A stretch of DNA of 64,000 bases. It comes from Phytoactinopolyspora limicola. Its GTDB lineage: Bacteria > Actinomycetota > Actinomycetes > Jiangellales > Jiangellaceae. The notes beneath the pieces were generated by a model. It did no database searches and had not been told where the DNA came from. It was given only the letters and a program-made list of their open reading frames with translations. Made by a program: the position numbers and the translations under genes. Of this stretch, positions 8,836-17,600 are shown piece after piece; position 1 is the stretch's first letter; each line of letters opens with the position of its first letter. The stretch lies in assembly GCF_011320225.1 (NCBI RefSeq), contig NZ_JAAOEN010000001.1:62001-126000 (forward strand), written 5' to 3'.

Positions 8836-9987
8836 ATGTCTGAATTCCTTGACCTCCTTGAGTCCCTCCGGGCCGAGGACGCCACCCACAGCCGACTGTT
8901 CGACGACGCCGGCACGTCCGTGCGGCGCGGCATCCGCCGCGACACTCCCTCCTACAAGCGAGCCTTGGCTGAGGCGGGTGAGCTGATCGCCAACGTGTAC
9001 AAGGGCAAGGTCCCCGTCTACCGCCTCCAGGAGGCGATGTCCGCTTCGGATTTCCCGCTGCTGTTTGGGGACATCCTCGACCGGCAGTTGCTGGGGAAGT
9101 ACGAGGAATGGCCAGCGACCTGGCAGCGCCTCGCCCGCCGGGGCACTGTTCGGGACTTCCGCGCGGTGAAGCGGTTCGCCGTGGACGGCGCCGAGGCCGT
9201 CCTGGAGAAGGTCCCCGCCGGCGGCGAGTACAAAGAGGCGGCGCTGAAGGAAGCGCAGTACGAGTACCGCGTTGAGAAGCGCGGCCGTCGGATCCCGTTC
9301 CTGTGGGAGACCATCGTCAACGACGACCTCGACGCTCTACGGGACACCCCCGAGCGGTTGGCCAAGGCCGCTCGGCTGTCCGAGGAGCGGTTCGCTACGA
9401 GCCTGTGGGCGGCGAACACGACGTTCTTCTCCGGGGGCAACGGCAACGTCATCACCGGCAACCCGGCGCTCGACGTCGATGCGTTGGAGACCGGGCTGAC
9501 GGTGCTGTGGTCGCAGGTCGACGAGGACAAAAACCCGATCTTCACCGGTCAGGTTCGCCTCGTCGTGCCGCCGCAGATGAAGGTCACGGCTATGAACATC
9601 GTCCGCGCCACCCAGATCCGTGTGGCGTCCGGGTCCGGCACGTCGGCCAACCAGTTGGTGGGGCAGAACTGGATGACTGACGAGATCGCTGAGGTCGTCG
9701 TCAACCCGTGGTTGCCGATCGTCGATCAAACGAACGGCGCCACGGGCTGGTACCTGTTCGCCGACCCGAGCGTAGGTCGGCCGGCGTTGGAGATTGGTTT
9801 CCTCCGCGGAAACGAGACCCCGGCGCTGTTCGTGAAGTCGCCGAACTCGATGCGCGTCGGTGGCGGCGCGGTCGCCGCCGAGGATGGCGACTTCGAGACT
9901 GACGGCGTCAACTACAAGGTTCGCCACGTGTTCGGCGGCACGATGATGGAGCCGAAGGCGGCCGTGTTCTCGAACGGCACTGGCTGA
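8836..9987 (+). CDS. Major capsid protein (HK97 fold)
   Basis: 383-aa shell subunit. Position after protease/scaffold and decoration genes, length, the strong RBS (AAGGAGGCAC) before ATG 8836, and a core with a polybasic strand (YEYRVEKRGRRIPFLWETIVNDDL) and a P-domain segment (GQNWMTDEIAEVVVNPWLP) fit an HK97-fold capsid protein of the Mu-like type found in actinophages. The C terminus contains DGVNYKVRHVFGGTMM, a conserved end of this group. Confidence 0.88.
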   Translation: MSEFLDLLESLRAEDATHSRLFDDAGTSVRRGIRRDTPSYKRALAEAGELIANVYKGKVPVYRLQEAMSASDFPLLFGDILDRQLLGKYEEWPATWQRLARRGTVRDFRAVKRFAVDGAEAVLEKVPAGGEYKEAALKEAQYEYRVEKRGRRIPFLWETIVNDDLDALRDTPERLAKAARLSEERFATSLWAANTTFFSGGNGNVITGNPALDVDALETGLTVLWSQVDEDKNPIFTGQVRLVVPPQMKVTAMNIVRATQIRVASGSGTSANQLVGQNWMTDEIAEVVVNPWLPIVDQTNGATGWYLFADPSVGRPALEIGFLRGNETPALFVKSPNSMRVGGGAVAAEDGDFETDGVNYKVRHVFGGTMMEPKAAVFSNGTG

Positions 9988-10424
9988 TGCCGAAGCGTCT
10001 CCCGAAGCCGCGGATGGCCGCCGATCTGTACCTGGCGGCCATCCACGAGGAGGTCCAGGGCATCCGCTCTGACCTGCGCACACTTCTGCGCGGTACGGCC
10101 TCATCGGGCGGCACCGTGGACGTGGAGCCGCAGCCGGTCAAGCTTGAGGAGCCTGGCCCGGCCAAGCCGGAGGCGGTGCTCGATCCGGTACCCGGCGAGC
10201 GCACGCCCACAGGGTCGACCGCCGACGCCGCCTCGGCCGTGGAGTTGTCGGAGCCCAAGCCCGTGCCCACGGCAAGCGAGCCAGCGTCGGGCGCCGCCCC
10301 CCCGGCCGGTGAACCCGACCCTGCCGTTGATCCGCGCACGCCACCCAAGACCCAGGCCAAGACCCCGCCTGCGGCCAAGAAGACCCCCAGCAAGAAACCC
10401 ACACCACGACCGCGACGCAAATAG
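9987..10424 (+). CDS. Pro/Lys-rich head-region protein
   Basis: 145 residues. About 40 N-terminal residues could fold (MAADLYLAAIHEEVQGIRSDLRTLLRG). The rest is low-complexity, full of Pro, Ala, Glu, Thr and Lys, ending in a strongly basic tail (PAAKKTPSKKP, PRPRRK). It overlaps the capsid gene stop (ATGA type). Similar small disordered proteins lie between the capsid and connector genes of Streptomyces phages. The basic tail may bind packaged DNA; this is an inference. Confidence 0.65.
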   Translation: MPKRLPKPRMAADLYLAAIHEEVQGIRSDLRTLLRGTASSGGTVDVEPQPVKLEEPGPAKPEAVLDPVPGERTPTGSTADAASAVELSEPKPVPTASEPASGAAPPAGEPDPAVDPRTPPKTQAKTPPAAKKTPSKKPTPRPRRK

Positions 10425-10443
10425 CTACGGGGAGGAGATGAGC

Positions 10444-10770
10444 ATGGCGTCCAGCTACGACCCACTCACCACCGTCGGACAAGTACGCCTGCTCATCTCC
10501 GACCTCCCCGACCCCGACACCAACAAGACCGTGTTCACCGACGAGGAAATCGACGCGTTCCTCACCCGCCGCGACGGCATCCCCGAACTGGCCGCCGCCA
10601 CGGCGTTACGCACCATCGCCGGGAACGCGATCCAAGTCCGGGGCCGGCTCACCATGCTCGACGCCCGCACCGACGCCCCCGCCGAATCCCGCGCTCTGCT
10701 GGAGCTGGCCGAGTCGCTGGAAGCGCAGGTCGACGAGGCCGGCGGCATCGCCATAGCCGGCGGGTTCTGA
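10444..10770 (+). CDS. Head-tail connector protein
   Basis: 108-aa helical protein matching the adaptor of the gp6/gp15 connector group: VRLLISDLPDPDTNKTVFTDEEIDAFLTRRDGIPELAAATALRTIA. Such proteins form a ring under the portal. GGAGG at about 10,430 suits the ATG at 10,444 better than the ATG at 10,438. It is followed directly by the head-closure gene (TGATG). Confidence 0.8.
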   Translation: MASSYDPLTTVGQVRLLISDLPDPDTNKTVFTDEEIDAFLTRRDGIPELAAATALRTIAGNAIQVRGRLTMLDARTDAPAESRALLELAESLEAQVDEAGGIAIAGGF

Positions 10771-11240
10771 TGCCACGACCGGGCACACCGATCATCCCGC
10801 CCGGCGCGTTGGAGATGCACCGCGCCGTGTCGTCGAACCCGCGGACGATGCCGTACCTGGTGCGGGTCCGGCATCGCCCGGTCAAGGGCGAGCTGAACGA
10901 GGCGACGGGTGAGTATCCCGAAACGCCCGGCGCGGTGACCTACGACGGGCGCGCCCGCCTGCACCCGGTGTCCCTGAACGAGCAGCAATACGCCCAGATC
11001 GAGGTGGCACAGCAGAAGTCGCGCTGGTGGTTACGGCTCCCGCTTGGCGCCGAGGTCGCCGAGAACTTGATCGTCGAGGTGTACGGCATCGTCGAGGGTG
11101 CCGAGGACGTCGCCGACGAGGCACTCATCGGGCGGGTGTTCCGGATCCTGGATGACACGCCGCGGACGTTCGGTACCGAACTGCGGGTCACCGTCCGTGA
11201 GGAACCCGTCCCACGCGCCGACCCAGGAGGCTCACCGTGA
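10770..11240 (+). CDS. Head closure / neck protein
   Basis: 156-aa beta-rich protein in the head-closure position between connector and neck genes. It has RVRHRPVKGELNEATGEYPETPG, YDGRARLHPVSL and a C-terminal GRVFRILDDTPRTFGTELRVTV, as in DUF6093-type neck proteins of actinophages. The ATG overlaps the previous stop and the 3' end overlaps the next GTG. The order (connector, closure, gp10-like, terminator) supports the call more than any single motif. Confidence 0.7.
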   Translation: MPRPGTPIIPPGALEMHRAVSSNPRTMPYLVRVRHRPVKGELNEATGEYPETPGAVTYDGRARLHPVSLNEQQYAQIEVAQQKSRWWLRLPLGAEVAENLIVEVYGIVEGAEDVADEALIGRVFRILDDTPRTFGTELRVTVREEPVPRADPGGSP

Positions 11241-11629
11241 ACATCGACGCCTCCGACCTTCCCAAACTCGCTGTCACCCTTCGAGCCGCCCCGCACCGTG
11301 TCGGTGCGGAGGTCGCCAGGTTCACCCGGCAGACAGCCATCGACATCGAAACCGACGCTAGACGCAACGCGCCTGTAGTGTCCGGCACGCTCAGGCGGTC
11401 CATCACTCACAGGTTCTCCGGTGACGGCCGCGCAGCATCGATGTCGGCAATCATCGGTACCGACGTCGCCTATGCACGGCGGATCGAGTTCGGGTTCGTC
11501 GGTGCCGATTCGCTCGGCCGGGTGTACAACCAGGCGCCGCAGCCTTACCTGGGTCCGGCGTTCGACAAGCATGTGCGGACCTACCGCGACGGCATCGCGC
11601 GCCTGGCGGGACAGGCCACGCTCGGATGA
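11237..11629 (+). CDS. HK97 gp10-like neck/tail-completion protein
   Basis: 130 residues with the HK97 gp10 signature: DIETDARRNAPVVSGTLRRSI followed by GTDVAYARRIEFG and PQPYLGPAFD. Proteins of this family join head to tail. The GTG at 11,237 overlaps the end of the upstream gene and has GGAGG in the preceding coding sequence. The downstream gene again overlaps by ATGA. Confidence 0.88.
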   Translation: MNIDASDLPKLAVTLRAAPHRVGAEVARFTRQTAIDIETDARRNAPVVSGTLRRSITHRFSGDGRAASMSAIIGTDVAYARRIEFGFVGADSLGRVYNQAPQPYLGPAFDKHVRTYRDGIARLAGQATLG

Positions 11630-12078
11630 GCGCGCAAACGAAGCTGGTGCAGCGGCAACATACCGCCGCTGTGGTTGCTGCGCTCAAAGCTGTCGGGCTG
11701 GCCGTCGGCCACGCTATCCGCAACACGAACCCAGATGGCACCGGCCCAGTGCTCAAGCCTCCGTGCGCCATCGTGTACCTGATTCCCGGCGGGGAACGGT
11801 CCGGCACCATGGACGATTGGAACAAGGACGCCACCCTGGTCTACCAGGTCACCTGCGTCGGGTTGACCTACGAACAGGCCGAGTGGGTCCGAGACCAGAG
11901 CGAAACGCTGCTTGACCTCAAGGGCACGGGCATCGTGCCCGGCCGCTACATCGACCGCGTCGAAGCCACCTTCGGCGCATCGTTCGGCGGTGGCGATGAA
12001 CACCGCAATGACAGCACCGGATCACCGTTCTTCCAGATCACGCCTCGCTACGCGATCTACTCGGCAGCGGTGTCGTGA
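11626..12078 (+). CDS. Tail terminator protein
   Basis: 150 residues. Position just before the major tail protein and the pattern VVAALKAVGLAVGHA, PPCAIVYLIPGG, DATLVYQVTCVG, EQAEWVRDQSETLL match gpU/gp17-type tail terminators, which cap the tail tube and set its end. It converges tail-to-tail with the minus-strand gene at 12,079 with no gap. Confidence 0.75.
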   Translation: MSAQTKLVQRQHTAAVVAALKAVGLAVGHAIRNTNPDGTGPVLKPPCAIVYLIPGGERSGTMDDWNKDATLVYQVTCVGLTYEQAEWVRDQSETLLDLKGTGIVPGRYIDRVEATFGASFGGGDEHRNDSTGSPFFQITPRYAIYSAAVS

Positions 12079-12429
12079 TCACACCCGGTTCAGCCGCGGC
12101 TTGGCGTTCATCTGCCCGTGTAGCTGCCGCAACGCGGCCTCGGCTGCCGCGAGCTGCTCGTCGGACTCGTATGCGTGCACGACATAGCGGCGGTCGCTGT
12201 TTGTGTTCACCCGCGTGGTCCAGCCAGGGAACGCCGCGGCGAGCAGTTTCACCAGCTCGTTGGCTCGCCGGTGCGTGTCGACCACGAGTTGTACGACTTC
12301 GCCGCGGTTGACGAGACCGATTTCGCCTTCGACTAGTTCGAGGGCGGCCCGGAGCGCCAAGTTGCGCTCCCCACCCCACGGAAGCGCCACGGCGTCCCTG
12401 ATGGCCGTGGCCACGTCAGTAGATCCCAT
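12079..12429 (-). CDS. Moron-like small protein of unknown function
   Basis: 116-aa protein encoded against the structural operon, between the tail terminator and the next tail gene. The sequence is helical with a central ATRVNTNSDRRYVVHAYES-like region (TRVNTNSDRRYVVHAYESDE) and a C-terminal amphipathic helix. No family recognised. Its stop abuts the terminator gene stop; its start is only 18 bp from the start of the next plus gene. Opposite orientation inside a late operon is typical of morons expressed during lysogeny. Confidence 0.65.
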   Translation of the reverse strand: MGSTDVATAIRDAVALPWGGERNLALRAALELVEGEIGLVNRGEVVQLVVDTHRRANELVKLLAAAFPGWTTRVNTNSDRRYVVHAYESDEQLAAAEAALRQLHGQMNAKPRLNRV

Positions 12430-12447
12430 GTGAGGAGCGTACCCACG

Positions 12448-12723
12448 ATGGCCCACGAACGCGCCAAGCGGCGCAATCGGCGCATTGCGTTGACACACCC
12501 AGGTCTCAGTGAGAGCCGCGGCAAGCCGGTTGTCATCATGGCGCGTCGCCGGCAAGCGGAGATCTTGCAGGAGCACGCCGGGTGGCAGCCGGTCGATGCC
12601 CCGCCCGCCGACCGGTCCGAGTCGCCCGGCGACACGACCGAAGAGAAGACCAAGCCGGCCAACACGGGCACCCGAGCCCGCACCGGAGCCGGCCAGCCCA
12701 CGACGAAGAAGGATGAGGCCTGA
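12448..12723 (+). CDS. Small basic tail-region protein
   Basis: 91 residues, basic and probably disordered: MAHERAKRRNRR at the start, RRRQAEILQEHAGWQPVDAP in the middle and a Thr/Lys-rich tail. It lies directly before the major tail protein (two-base gap). Comparable small basic proteins occur at this point in Streptomyces phages; function unknown. ATG 12,448 is chosen over a non-ATG start at 12,430 because it gives the natural-looking N terminus. Confidence 0.55.
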   Translation: MAHERAKRRNRRIALTHPGLSESRGKPVVIMARRRQAEILQEHAGWQPVDAPPADRSESPGDTTEEKTKPANTGTRARTGAGQPTTKKDEA

Positions 12724-12725
12724 CC

Positions 12726-13235
12726 ATGTCGAGTCGATCCTCCGAAGGCAACGTCAAGGGCTGGCTGCTCCCAGTCCGCCCTGCTGACTGGGACGAACCA
12801 GAAGGCGAAAAGACCCTCAACGACGTCGAACTCGCCGCCGGGATCCGGATCCTGCGGCTGGTCTCCGACGGCGGCATCACCATCAACCCCACGGCCAACA
12901 CCGCCAGCCAAGCACTGCTGGACAAGGGCAAGGTGTCCCACAACGCTGGCACGCGGGAACGTACCGGTGAGCTGCGCATCGAGGCCGATTTCGACGACGA
13001 GACCGCGCTCGCCGGCGACGACATGTACGACCTGGTCGTATATGGCGATAAGTATTGGCTCGTTCAGTCCCGCGGCGGGGTCCCTGAGGACGGGCACTTG
13101 TTGCAGGTCTACGAGCTTGAGATGGGTGACGGGCCTCAGTTGCAGCCGTCGGCGCGGGACACCAAGCAGAACTTCCACGTGCCCATCGCGATCCAGGAAT
13201 GGGACGAGAAGGTCGTCTTCGTCGAGGAGCCGTAA
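12726..13235 (+). CDS. Major tail protein
   Basis: 169-aa tail-tube subunit. The sequence is acidic and beta-rich (NDVELAAGIRILRLVSDGGITINPTANTAS, YDLVVYGDKYWLVQSRGG, VPIAIQEWDEKVVF), the length is typical, and it lies directly before the frameshifted tail-chaperone pair, as in nearly all siphoviruses. A strong hairpin follows the stop, as is common for highly expressed tail-tube genes. Confidence 0.82.
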   Translation: MSSRSSEGNVKGWLLPVRPADWDEPEGEKTLNDVELAAGIRILRLVSDGGITINPTANTASQALLDKGKVSHNAGTRERTGELRIEADFDDETALAGDDMYDLVVYGDKYWLVQSRGGVPEDGHLLQVYELEMGDGPQLQPSARDTKQNFHVPIAIQEWDEKVVFVEEP

Positions 13236-13252
13236 ACCCCGGCCCCGATACT

Positions 13253-13296
13253 CCCCTGGCCCGTGTCGACTCGGATGGTGCGACACGGGCCAGGGG
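13253..13296 (+). terminator. Terminator after major tail protein
   Basis: A perfect 16-bp stem (CCCCTGGCCCGTGTCG pairing with its complement) with a 12-nt loop, followed by CTTTC. It lies 17 bp after the major tail protein stop and probably limits read-through into the chaperone and tape measure genes, giving the expected excess of tube protein. Confidence 0.85.
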
Positions 13297-13344
13297 CTTT
13301 CACCATCCACCCACCATCCGAAACCCATCCGCAGGAGAAACATC

Positions 13345-14019
13345 GTGTCGAAGAAGTCGTCCTTTGCTGCCCGGAAGAAGCGCGCCACCCCCACCGAAGC
13401 GTTCGTGAAGATCTGCCTCGACCAGGCGTTGTACCGCCGCTACTACGAAGCGAAGAGCCGCCTTGAGCAGGTCAAGCTGAACCGGGGCGAGTCCACCACC
13501 CTGGACGCGGCACCCACCGACGCCGAGCTGCACGCGTTGATCGCTGACGTTGTCCAGCTGTCCGATGCCGTCGTCGAGGCCGAGGAACTGTACGTGTTCC
13601 GTAAGCTCGGCCGGCCGGAGTGGAAGCAACTTTCCGACGATCACCCGGTGCTCGACGAGGTGCGCAAGGCCGAGGAAGACGCCGCGGTGCCGTTGCCGGA
13701 GCGGTCTAACATCGACCCGGAGACGTTCTGGCCGGCCGCGATCGCCGCCTGTGCCCATGATCCCGAGCTGAGCGTTGAGGACGCGCTGTGGCTGCGTGAC
13801 GGTGACGACGAGTGGCCGGGCCTGCCGGAGCAGAAGTGGGACGAGATCTGCGCCACCGTGCAAGCGTTGCATCAGGCGGGGTTGGACATCCCAAAAGAAT
13901 TTCGCGATATCGATCAGATCCTCAAACGCGAGCTGAGTGGGATTACGCATGCGCTCGGGGCATCCCGATCAGCGTCTTCCGGGGCCGGGTCCCAGCGAAA
14001 GGGGAGCCGTACTGGCTGA
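13345..14019 (+). CDS. Tail assembly chaperone (zero-frame product)
   Basis: 224-aa acidic helical protein in the gpG position, between tail tube and tape measure. Start GTG 13,345 with CAGGAG upstream. A canonical slippery heptamer, C CCA AAA (13,890-13,896), lies near the 3' end; ribosomes that slip back one base produce the fusion listed next. The zero-frame tail after the slip site (FRDIDQILKRELSGITHALG) remains open to 14,019. In lambda the G and GT products load onto the tape measure protein. Confidence 0.88.
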   Translation: MSKKSSFAARKKRATPTEAFVKICLDQALYRRYYEAKSRLEQVKLNRGESTTLDAAPTDAELHALIADVVQLSDAVVEAEELYVFRKLGRPEWKQLSDDHPVLDEVRKAEEDAAVPLPERSNIDPETFWPAAIAACAHDPELSVEDALWLRDGDDEWPGLPEQKWDEICATVQALHQAGLDIPKEFRDIDQILKRELSGITHALGASRSASSGAGSQRKGSRTG

Positions 14020-14303
14020 CCTCCGACGCGGAGACGGCGCTCGCGTGGCAGTCTGAGCAGGACGCCGGTTGCCCTGGGTGTGGTGTGCATCGTGAGGACG
14101 CGTGGGTGTGGCATCGCGATGAGCAGGCCGCGAAGTATGAGCGGGCCCGGTCGATGCTGACCACCAGGTTGTGCGTGTACTGCCAGGTCAAGGGCGCGCA
14201 GCAGGAGGCGATTCGCAAGCAGCACCCGGATGCTCCGATGCATGGGCATCACTGGGTGTTTGAGCGTCCACAGCCGGCCCGTGAACCGGAGCGTGGTGGT
14301 TAG
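13345..14303 (+). CDS. Tail assembly chaperone fusion by -1 frameshift
   Basis: The second product of the chaperone pair: residues from 13,345 to the CCCAAAA slip site at 13,890-13,896, then the -1 frame (P-K-R-I-S-R-Y-R-S-D-P-Q-T) to a TAG at 14,301-14,303. The downstream part has zinc-binding cysteines (CPGCGVHRED, CVYCQVKG) and ends in HGHHWVFERPQP. No start codon or RBS supports independent translation of this second frame. The heptamer X XXY YYZ is in the correct zero-frame phase, which is strong evidence. Confidence 0.88.
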
Positions 14304-14614
14304 TCCTCGTCGTCGAGGATCGCGACGCACTCGCGGTGTAGGTCCCAGTCGTAGTCGTCGAGTATGCCCGACAGCACCATCACCATCACCGGGTCCACCT
14401 CACCTGGAGTTGACAGTAATTCGTCAACGATCGTGATGACCGAGGTCCCTTGATGTGACACGTAGGTGCACGACTCCGGCATCACCTCAACCACGACCTC
14501 GACCTCTTCGATGACGGTCTCGGTCTCGACGATCACCTCAGGATCCGGTGTACACCCCACCACCGCCACGGCCGCGGCCACCGCCGCTAACAGCGGCAGG
14601 ACTCGTGTGCGCAT
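14300..14614 (-). CDS. Prophage lipoprotein (candidate superinfection-exclusion moron)
   Basis: 104-aa lipoprotein on the strand opposite to the tail genes. The signal peptide is MRTRVLPLLAAVAAAVAVVGC with lipobox VVGC, so Cys21 would be lipidated and the protein anchored outside the membrane. A Glu/Val-rich segment (TETVIEEVEVVVEV) follows, then an acidic C terminus (DDYDWDLHRECVAILDDED). GAGGAGGGG precedes the ATG. The gene sits directly before the tape measure gene. Prophage lipoproteins of this kind (TP-J34 Ltp, T5 Llp) block superinfection; function here is inferred from location and type. Confidence 0.75.
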   Translation of the reverse strand: MRTRVLPLLAAVAAAVAVVGCTPDPEVIVETETVIEEVEVVVEVMPESCTYVSHQGTSVITIVDELLSTPGEVDPVMVMVLSGILDDYDWDLHRECVAILDDED

Positions 14615-14663
14615 AACCACCCCTCCTCGCACATCCGACAAGTCGCCGGGAGGTTAGCACGCC

Positions 14664-17600
14664 GTGAACGAGTTCCGCGCCCGCGTCGTCCTCGAAGCGA
14701 TCGTCGACCGCTACAAGTCCGGCATGTCACAGGCCAGTTCGGCCACCGACCGGTTCCAGAACGGTGTCCTGGCCAACCAGAAATCCCTCATGAAGCTCGG
14801 CGCGACCATGGTCGCCACCGGCGGGCTCACACTACGGGCACTCGGATCAATGGGCAACGAGTCCGCCCAGTTCACCGGCACCCTCACCAAAATGGTCACC
14901 CAGGTCGGCCTGGCCCGCGACGAAGCCATGGGCCTCGGCGCCGCCGCCATGGGCCTCTCAGCCACCGGCCGCGGCCCACAAGAACTCGCCAAAGCGTTGT
15001 TCTTCGTCACCTCCGCTGGGCTCCGCGGCGGAGAAGCCCTCGACGTCCTCAAAGCCTCCGCGCAAGCATCCGCGATCGGGCTCGGCGACACCGCCGTCGT
15101 CGCCGACCTCGTCACCTCCGCAGTCAACGCCTACGGCTCGGAAACCCTGTCCGCGTCGGCGGCCACCGACGTCCTCATCGGCGCCGTCCGAGAAGGCAAG
15201 GCCGAAGCACCCGAACTCGCCGGCGCGCTCGGGCGGGTCCTACCCATCGCCTCGGAGATGGGCATCACCTTCGACCAGGTCGGCGGCGCGGTCGCCGCGA
15301 TGACCAGGACCGGGTCAAACGCCGCCGAAGCCACCACCCAGCTCCGCGCGATCATGTCGTCGCTGCTGAAACCAGCCCAACAGTCCGAGGAGGCCCTCGC
15401 CGAGTTCGGCCTGTCCGCCGAACAGGTCCGCCAGACCGTGCGGGAACGCGGCCTGTTCGAGGGGCTCATGCAGATCCGCGACGCCGTCGGCGACAACGAC
15501 GAAGCCCTCGCGCGGATCTTCCCGAACATCCGCGCCTACGCCGGCATGCTCGACCTCACCGGTGAGGCCGCGGACACCAACGCCGCCATCTTCGACCGGA
15601 TGGGCGACTCCACGGGGAACCTCGCCGAGGGGTTCATCGAGTGGTCCCGCACCACCGAGGCCAGCCAGCAACGGTTCTCCGCGGCCATGGAGGCCGTGCG
15701 GATCAGCATCGGCTCCGACGTCGAAGGGCCCATGCGCAACGCCCTCGACGTTGGCACCGGGCTGGCGTTGATGTTCACCGACCTCGACCCGGAAATGCGG
15801 AAGATCGGGACCACCGCTGTCGGCGCCGGCGCCGGGCTGGCCACCGCGGCCGGCGCGATGATGCTTGGGCTGGTCGCCGCGGCGCATCTACGCCAGGCCA
15901 TGCAGACCCTTGGCCTGTCCGTGGGCAGCGTGGTGCGGTTCGCGTTCAACCCCCTCACCCTGGCTATCGGCGCGGCGGTCACGGTGTTCGGGTTCTGGCT
16001 GGCGAACAAGGCCAAGGCCCGCCAGGAACTCGAAGAACTCGCGACCACGTTGGACTCCACCACCGGTGCCATCACCGATCAGACACGGGCGTGGGTGGCG
16101 TCGAAGCTTCAGTCTGAGGGCGCGTTGGACATCCTCGACCGGGTCGGTGTCAGCCTGGAGGACGCTACCGAGGCCGCCCTCGGGAACAGCGACGCGATGG
16201 AGCGCGTCGTGACCGGGCTGGAGGCCGCTCGGGATGCTGGTGAGCTGTCCGAGATGGAGTTCTTCAACTTGATGAAGACCATCTTCGGGGTGAACGACGC
16301 CGCGGTGCAGGCGGCGGAGAAGACCGAGCAGCACGCCCGCGCGATGGGTGACGGTGAGGACGCCGCGGGCGAGTATGGGGACGAGCTCGGTGACCTGCCG
16401 CCGGTGTTGGCTGAGGTGGAGGGCGCGCAGGACGGTGTGAACGAGGCCGTGGAGGCGGCGGGGGGCGCCTACGACGATGCCCGTGCCGCACTCCAGGACT
16501 ACATTGACGCCCAGCGGGCCGCTGTCGATCCGGTGTTCGGGTTGATCTCGGCGTTGGACAAATACGAGGAGGCCCAGTCCGCCGCGACCGAGGCGGTTGA
16601 GAAGCACGGCGCCGGATCGGCGGAGGCCGAGGAAGCAACCCTCGACCTGGCCAAGGCAGCGTTTGACCTGGTCGGCGCCATGAATGACGCTGATCTGTCA
16701 ACGGCAGACGCGATCGAACAGATCCGTGGCCTTGGGGAACGAGGCCTACTAACATCGGGCCAGGTCGAGGTTCTGATCGGGATGATCGAGTCCGCCACGG
16801 AGAAGGCGGAGGAGTTCGACGACGACTACGAGGCCCGGCTGAGGGCCGAGATCGATGACGCCAGCCTGAACGCCGCGGACACCGAGCTGGAGGAACTCCG
16901 CAAGGACCGCGTCGCCGAGGTCATGCCGAACCTCACCGGCGGGTTCGAGGTGGCCACCGAGATCGACAACGTGGCCAACCCGGACGGCAAACCCCGTCAA
17001 GCCGAGGTGAAGGCGCTGGCGCAGGACACGCGGCCGACGTCGATGGAGCTCGACCGCACCGCGATGCCGAAGGGCAATCCTCGTAACGCTCAGATGCGGG
17101 CCAACGGGATCAACGTCGACCCGACGAAGCGGGAACTGGACCGCACCGCGATGCCGGGCGGGAACCCCCGTAACGCTCAGATGCGGGCCAACGGGATCAA
17201 CATCGACAGCACGCGGCGGCGGTTGAACAGCACCGCCCGCCCCGGCGGGAACGCTCGGACGGCGCCGATCCGGGCGGACGCGCGGCGTGAGAGTTTCGTG
17301 AAGGGCCGGCTGGACCGGTTGGCCAGGCCGCGGACCGGGGTGATCCGCGCCGGGCAGGACCGCTCGTCGGGGTCGTTGGTGGAGCGGTGGTTGAACCATT
17401 TGGCTCGGCGTCGCACGGCCACAGTCACGGTGAACACGAACCGCAGTGGCGGAGGTGGCGGGGGTGCGCCGTACATGGTGCACACGGGCGGGAAGATCAC
17501 GTCGTCGGGTGTGCGCCGCTACCATGGCGGCGGGCAGGTCGGGGCTGGTTCTTCGTTCATGGGGAGCAGGTTGGCTTCCGATGAGGTCCCGGCGATTTTG

